This document shows, piece after piece, positions 14,977 to 18,908 of a stretch of DNA of 18,908 bases; position 1 is the stretch's first letter; the number at the start of each line of letters is the position of its first letter. The stretch is from Flavobacteriaceae bacterium. Its GTDB lineage: Bacteria; Bacteroidota; Bacteroidia; Flavobacteriales; Flavobacteriaceae. The stretch is from contig JABDMQ010000057.1 of NCBI GenBank assembly GCA_013001365.1, positions 1 through 18,908 of the forward strand, in the 5' to 3' direction. Below the pieces are notes generated by a model, which was given only the letters and a program-made list of their open reading frames with translations, did not search any database and had not been told where the DNA came from. The position numbers and the translations under genes are program-made.

Positions 14977-15492
14977 TTACTTCATGAAATTTCCTAAACG
15001 GTCCATTTTAAGGTTCTTACGCTTATTGTCCTTGCGAACCTGGACTTTGTAAATTTTCTTTACCTCACCATCCAACCAGTAAGAAACTAAATAGCTGTCT
15101 TTATGCACCGACCAACCAGGGAAGTTCTGGAAAATAGTATTCCTAACAGGAGCAGGAAGTGCGATGTTGTCGAATTTCTCCATTGACGATAGAATTTTTC
15201 CTTCTTGGTCATAGGTTGCTACGATTCTGCCATCAGTTTCCTTGAAGATAACTTCATACGCTTCAAAATTCCTATCGAAAATAGGATCTTTTGTGATGTC
15301 GTATCGTGATGCGAAGTTCTCCAATTCTTTTGCTGGAGTTGGTGTGTCATGATCTTGTACCTGATTAAGATACGTCAAGTTAAGAGGTGAAATGTTAACC
15401 TCTTCAAGTTCTACTGGTTGTACTCCGTTGTCTTGTGAGTACCCTAGGCCGGCTATTCCTAGCATGATTAAGCCAATGATTGCATTTTTCAT
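14977..15492 (-). CDS. Exported PepSY-like protein, tandem paralogue 2
   Basis: 171 residues from ATG 15492; the frame extends upstream to 15549, but the internal Met is chosen because MKNAIIGLIMLGIAGLGYSQ then forms a standard signal peptide equivalent to that of the neighbouring copy. Nearly the whole mature part aligns without gaps to the 14159-14671 product, with identical blocks such as PLNLTYLN, FEAYEVIFKETDG, IVATYDQ and GKILSSME; I judge about two-thirds identity by eye. The helix and Pro-Gly-Trp turn (VRNTIFQNFPGW) and the strand DSYLVSYWLDGEVKKIYKVQ are kept. Function unknown, likely periplasmic or secreted. It lies between its paralogue and a Crp/Fnr-family gene on the same strand, but has its own 227-base upstream region. 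Confidence 0.83.
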   Translation of the reverse strand: MKNAIIGLIMLGIAGLGYSQDNGVQPVELEEVNISPLNLTYLNQVQDHDTPTPAKELENFASRYDITKDPIFDRNFEAYEVIFKETDGRIVATYDQEGKILSSMEKFDNIALPAPVRNTIFQNFPGWSVHKDSYLVSYWLDGEVKKIYKVQVRKDNKRKNLKMDRLGNFMK

Positions 15493-15667
15493 GATTATTG
15501 ATTTTTGATTGTTAATTAATAGTCCCTTTTGTTTAACAATTACAATCAATTCTTTTCGATGAAAGAGGGGAGATTGATTTGTGATTGATTGATTACTCGA
15601 TGGAATAAATTTACTTACTTCTTTATCTTAAGTTTTGCTACCTAAGTAGCAGAAATACAGGTAATTA

Positions 15668-15675
15668 CAAAAATA
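15668..15675 (-). promoter_or_regulatory. Possible Bacteroidota -7 element upstream of PepSY-like paralogue 2
   Basis: On the minus strand this reads TATTTTTG, an exact TAnnTTTG match, 176 bases upstream of the ATG at 15492. A -33 TTG is not clear. If used, the leader would be about 170 nt and would begin with a short hairpin (15636-15651). A chance match is possible in such AT-rich sequence. Confidence 0.3.
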
Positions 15676-15718
15676 AGTGTTAAAAAGGGGAGAATGCCTC
15701 TAACTCAGATAAGTAAAT

Positions 15719-16426
15719 TCATGAAAGATCCGTAGGAATTTTTGCTAATAAAGAAGGGTAATCGAGAATTTCGATATTTTTTCGACTTATACGTAAGATG
15801 CCTTCTGCCTTGAAAACTTGAATTTGTCGGTTCAATACAGCTCTCGATGTACCAATTAGCCTAGCAAGTTCATCATGAGAAAGGTCGTTGATCTTCTCTA
15901 CACAATTTTTGCGGGCATTCATGTTGTTGATCAACAACTTTGCAAATCGTGTTTCAGTATCTTCAAGACTAAGGTCTGCCACATTTGCTTCTAACTTTTC
16001 CATTTTACAAATTATGTCATTTAGTAAATGATTTATTATGCTTGGGTGCCGAGCTATCCAATTGCGCATTTTCATAATAGGGATACATAATACCTCTGCA
16101 TCATCAATTGTTTCATAATACAGCTTATGTTCTACACCACGCATAAGTGTACAAACATCAAAGAAATCACCCGGGTACATTAAATGGATGATGGCTTGCC
16201 GTCCAGAATCGTGATCAAAGCTATAAGCCTTGATTCGTCCTTTAAGAACAATATAGAATTTGTAAAGTGTAGTCTTGGTATCGAGAATACATGTTTTCTT
16301 TGGCCAAGTCTGAGGTGAGGAATGACCAATCAACTCTAAGAGGTCATCATTGCTGATATCCTGAAAGATCGGTATGTCTTGAAGGGCTTCAAGGCGCCCT
16401 TCATCTGTAAATTCTGCAGTCGCCAT
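15719..16426 (-). CDS. Crp/Fnr-family transcriptional regulator
   Basis: 235 residues. An N-terminal cyclic-nucleotide-binding-like beta roll spans about 18-130, with FYIVLKGRIKAYSFDHDSGR and YPGDFFDVCTLM in the expected places; a long dimer helix follows (130-150), then a winged HTH at about 180-216 (LSHDELARLIGTSRAVLNRQ). The CAP cAMP-binding Glu and Arg-Ser of the phosphate cassette are not present in the usual form (the stretch is GDFFDVCTLMRGVEHKLYY), so cAMP is not an obvious ligand. Cys46, Cys92, Cys114 and Cys140 are scattered and do not form the Fnr N-terminal cluster. Its role is unknown. It lies divergent from a nitronate monooxygenase gene, with a 23-bp tandem duplication between them. 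Confidence 0.92.
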   Translation of the reverse strand: MATAEFTDEGRLEALQDIPIFQDISNDDLLELIGHSSPQTWPKKTCILDTKTTLYKFYIVLKGRIKAYSFDHDSGRQAIIHLMYPGDFFDVCTLMRGVEHKLYYETIDDAEVLCIPIMKMRNWIARHPSIINHLLNDIICKMEKLEANVADLSLEDTETRFAKLLINNMNARKNCVEKINDLSHDELARLIGTSRAVLNRQIQVFKAEGILRISRKNIEILDYPSLLAKIPTDLS

Positions 16427-16485
16427 CCTTTAACTTGTTTCGATTTGCTATTAATCAACGAAACAATCAACATAAAGGGGGAAAT

Positions 16486-16531
16486 GTATAAATAGCTGTA
16501 ATACAATAGTATAAATAGCTGTAATACAATA
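16486..16531. repeat. Perfect 23-bp tandem duplication in a divergent promoter region
   Basis: Two exact copies of a 23-base unit sit head to tail at 16486-16508 and 16509-16531. Each unit begins GTATAAATAGC and contains TGTAATACA, whose outer TGTA/TACA form a dyad. The block is 60 bases upstream of the Crp/Fnr ATG and 149 upstream of the nitronate monooxygenase ATG. It could be paired operators or a recent slippage duplication. Confidence 0.9.
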
Positions 16532-16656
16532 GGTTGATTGGGATTAAGATACAAAATATTTAGATTGGTTCTATTTAAATTAACATTTCTTTTGTAGTGA
16601 TCATGATGTTTCTGACAGATTCTTACAAGGTGTTATGCGCGCATACTATTTTGATT

Positions 16657-16664
16657 TATATTTG
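16657..16664 (+). promoter_or_regulatory. Possible -7 element before the nitronate monooxygenase gene
   Basis: TATATTTG matches the Bacteroidota TAnnTTTG element exactly, 16 bases upstream of the ATG at 16681. The implied leader is only about 10 nt, and no TTG is seen at the ideal -33 spacing, so the call is weak. Confidence 0.35.
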
Positions 16665-16680
16665 TGAAAATTTTCCAATA

Positions 16681-17628
16681 ATGACCACCAAACTAACACA
16701 GCTCCTTAATATTAAATTTCCCATCATTCAAGCGCCAATGTTCCTTGTGTCAAATACATCTATGGTAATCGAGGCTATGAAAGGTGGTATTGCAGGATGC
16801 ATTCCTGCCTTGAACTATAGGACACTAGAAGAGTTAAGAGTGGCCATTAAGGAATTAAAAGAGGCCAAGGTGGAAGGTGGATCTTTCGGATTTAATTTGA
16901 TCGTCAATAAGTCCAACATCAAGTATAAAGGACAATTGGAAGTTATATGTGAGGAGGGTTGCGATTTTATTATTACTTCGCTGGGCAGTCCTGAAGAGAC
17001 CATTAGACAAGCACATAAAGCAGGAATAAAAGTTTTTTGCGATGTTGTGGACCTAAAGTTCGCTAAAAAGGTCGAAGACCTTGGAGCAGATGCCATTATT
17101 GCCGTTAACAACGAAGCAGGAGGGCATCGTGGCAATATGACTCCAAAGGACCTAATAGAATTGCTTAAGAATAATTGCCAAATTCCTGTTATCTCGGCAG
17201 GTGGTGTTGGCTGTAAGGCCGATATCGATGAGATGATCAGTTATGGTGCGGACGGCGTTTCTGTTGGGAGCCCATTTATCGCCTCGATTGAAGCGAATGT
17301 CACAGACGAATACAAACAAGCTTGCGTTGATTATGGGGCAAAGGACATCGTCATGACAGAGCGTATTTCTGGAACCCCATGTACAGTGATCAATACGCCT
17401 TATGTCCAGAAAATAGGCACCAAGCAGACATGGTTGGAATCCGTTTTGAACAAAAATAGAAAACTTAAGAAATGGGTCAAGATGATTCGATTCTCAATCG
17501 GTATGAATGCTACAAAGAATGCTGCAACAAAGGCTACCTATAAAACCGTCTGGGTCGCAGGACCAAGTATTGAGCATGTAAAGGATATATTGCCTACCAA
17601 AGACATCATTCAGAGATTGATCGAGTAG
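16681..17628 (+). CDS. Nitronate monooxygenase / 2-nitropropane dioxygenase-like flavoprotein
   Basis: 315 residues from ATG 16681. An in-frame GTG exists at 16597, but the family N terminus starts with KLTQLLNIKFPIIQAPM, so the internal ATG is right. It is an FMN-dependent TIM-barrel oxidoreductase that oxidises alkyl nitronates. Signatures are PIIQAPM (15-20), a NNEAGGHRG motif with His149 in the active-site position, PVISAGGVG and GADGVSVGSPFIA for flavin phosphate binding. The C-terminal segment is rather basic. Proteins in this family include some with other roles (for example enoyl-ACP reductase FabK-like), so the substrate is not settled. It is divergent from the Crp/Fnr-family gene, and no clear terminator follows. 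Confidence 0.88.
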   Translation: MTTKLTQLLNIKFPIIQAPMFLVSNTSMVIEAMKGGIAGCIPALNYRTLEELRVAIKELKEAKVEGGSFGFNLIVNKSNIKYKGQLEVICEEGCDFIITSLGSPEETIRQAHKAGIKVFCDVVDLKFAKKVEDLGADAIIAVNNEAGGHRGNMTPKDLIELLKNNCQIPVISAGGVGCKADIDEMISYGADGVSVGSPFIASIEANVTDEYKQACVDYGAKDIVMTERISGTPCTVINTPYVQKIGTKQTWLESVLNKNRKLKKWVKMIRFSIGMNATKNAATKATYKTVWVAGPSIEHVKDILPTKDIIQRLIE

Positions 17629-17848
17629 CTAACAACTTATTTTATAAAATTGGGTTATTGGCTTCAAATTTTGCGAATTTAGTTTCAATGGGTGTAAGGG
17701 AAATACAGTTTTTTTATTCATTTACAATTAAATCCAACTTTTAACAGGTTCTTCTTCGAATTAAACCTAACTTTAGTAGTAACCAGATTTAATAGTATGG
17801 TTATCTTAAGAATAGATTAGAATCTATATTATTCAAGCAGAACACAAA

Positions 17849-18908
17849 ATGCTTAAGAAATATCGCAATCAAATCATACTTCTACTTGCCATTTTAATTG
17901 GTGCCTTGGTAGTAAACTCCTTATTGCAATCCTACTATCAATCCTTAGAAAGACATCATTCAACCCGACTGGAAAAAGTGCATACAGATGCAGTTATGAA
18001 GGTACAAGCAGGAATTGAGGTCTACGCAACGATTGTGTCATCATTAAGGGCTTTTTTAAATAACTCGAAGTCTTTCCCTACTGAATTGGAATTTCAAGCA
18101 TTTTTAATGGATCTACTAAAGGAAATAGATTTTGATGACGAAATTATCGTTAACTATATTGATACTGATCAAGAATTTCAGTATGTCTTTAATCCCTTTG
18201 AAATTGACCCATCTGGACTTAAGGGTAAGAATGCTAAAGATTTTAGGCCTACTGAAGAGATTGAAAAACTAAATGAATTAATGAACGAAGATGAAATCAC
18301 AATTTTCGAACCTATTAATTTAAGAGAAGGATGGGCTGGGTTGCCATTTAATTTTTCCGCTATGAATAAGGAAGATGAAATTTTTGGTTATATCGCAACG
18401 ATCATTGACTTAAAATATTTATTGGATTATTTTTATAAGTCTGGGAAGACCGAAGAGTTCATTCACAGCTTTAAAGTCAACAACAAAATTGACATAACAA
18501 GGGAGGTTGTATATGATGGAACGACAATCTATAACGAGAATAGAGATAAGAACTATTACATGAATTTCAATGTTGATCAAGAAGATTTCATTTTTTCAAA
18601 TTTAAAATTACATGGATTGAATATAACTCTTGGCAGTGCTTTCAGAAGTCCACCAGAAATTTCAAAGTCAGTAGCTTGGGCGACAATCATATGGTACGGA
18701 TTACTTTCAATGTTTTCAATGATTGCCTTGATTCAGTATATAAGGAATTCTCGATTAATGGAAGAACTTAAATATGCAAATAAGAACATAGAAATACAAA
18801 ATGCAGAATTAAAGAAAAGTATATTCAAGGTTCAAACCCTAATTAAAGAAGTGCATCACCGTGTAAAGAACAACATGCAGATGATTGGTAATTTACTAAC
18901 CTTGCAGC
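17849..18908 (+). CDS. Membrane sensor histidine kinase, HisKA_2 type, 3' end missing
   Basis: The frame is open from ATG 17849 to the window edge, giving 353 residues without a stop. The protein starts with a TM segment (about residues 9-29, ILLLAILIGALVVNSLL-like), then about 235 extracytoplasmic residues, a second TM near 270-290 (AWATIIWYGLLSMFSMIALI), a coiled region, and IKEVHHRVKNNMQMIGNLLT at 333-352. The HHRVKNN form is the H-box of HisKA_2 kinases; His336/His337 is the phospho-acceptor region. The extracytoplasmic region has SLRAFLNNS and an IFGYIATIIDLKYLLDYF strand, which could be CHASE-like, but I cannot confirm that. The ATP-binding domain lies beyond the window. No partner regulator is visible. 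A 220-base gap precedes it. Confidence 0.88.
   Translation, partial: MLKKYRNQIILLLAILIGALVVNSLLQSYYQSLERHHSTRLEKVHTDAVMKVQAGIEVYATIVSSLRAFLNNSKSFPTELEFQAFLMDLLKEIDFDDEIIVNYIDTDQEFQYVFNPFEIDPSGLKGKNAKDFRPTEEIEKLNELMNEDEITIFEPINLREGWAGLPFNFSAMNKEDEIFGYIATIIDLKYLLDYFYKSGKTEEFIHSFKVNNKIDITREVVYDGTTIYNENRDKNYYMNFNVDQEDFIFSNLKLHGLNITLGSAFRSPPEISKSVAWATIIWYGLLSMFSMIALIQYIRNSRLMEELKYANKNIEIQNAELKKSIFKVQTLIKEVHHRVKNNMQMIGNLLTLQ

Noticed and set aside
15560..15600. GATTGATT-type repeats upstream of PepSY-like paralogue 2
   Set aside because: Simple low-complexity sequence with no fixed period or dyad.
16381..16402. Inverted repeat GAAGGGC / GCCCTTC near the start of the Crp/Fnr gene
   Set aside because: It lies inside codons 8-16 and fits ordinary codon use; no T-tract or other sign of regulation accompanies it.

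Overview
The window looks like a chromosomal segment of a Bacteroidota bacterium, probably marine or free-living. The support is low G+C composition, frequent TTG starts, lipoproteins with a Cys close behind a short signal, a DnaK whose second phosphate loop reads GGGTHDVS (the form I associate with this phylum), NarL-type kinase/regulator pairs, and a match to the phylum's TAnnTTTG -7 promoter element. I cannot settle the genus. There is no sign of a prophage, transposon, CRISPR array, tRNA or rRNA.

Left part (1-4440): the 3' end of an M16 zinc-peptidase-like gene closes at a strong terminator. A compact four-gene plus-strand operon follows: an Nramp-fold transporter and pxpA, pxpB, pxpC, the ATP-dependent 5-oxoprolinase that opens pyroglutamate to glutamate. 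It ends at a second strong hairpin. The transporter lacks the residues Nramp proteins use to bind metal, which suggests a different substrate, possibly 5-oxoproline itself.

Middle part (4587-7255): four close-packed plus-strand genes appear to form one signalling unit: a membrane-anchored small protein of unknown function, a 7-TM protein, a short NarL-type histidine kinase and a REC-LuxR response regulator. It collides stop-to-stop with a minus-strand cluster (10782 down to 7252): panB (pantothenate synthesis), an RluA-type pseudouridine synthase, a small lipoprotein and an ALDH3-like aldehyde dehydrogenase.

Right part (10891-18908): a small exported NTF2-like protein converges on a collagen-tract lipoprotein across a bidirectional terminator. 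dnaK follows, with a sigma-54-like promoter and TGTCA/TGACA half-sites upstream. Next are two tandem paralogous exported PepSY-like proteins and a Crp/Fnr-family regulator, all on the minus strand. A perfect 23-bp tandem duplication lies in the Crp-gene promoter region, which is shared with a divergent nitronate monooxygenase gene. The window ends inside a membrane histidine kinase of the HisKA_2 type, cut off at its phospho-acceptor region.

Most of the window is ordinary core or conserved accessory chromosome. The points most worth following are the metal-site-less Nramp protein in the 5-oxoprolinase operon, the four-gene signalling unit, and the dnaK and Crp control regions.
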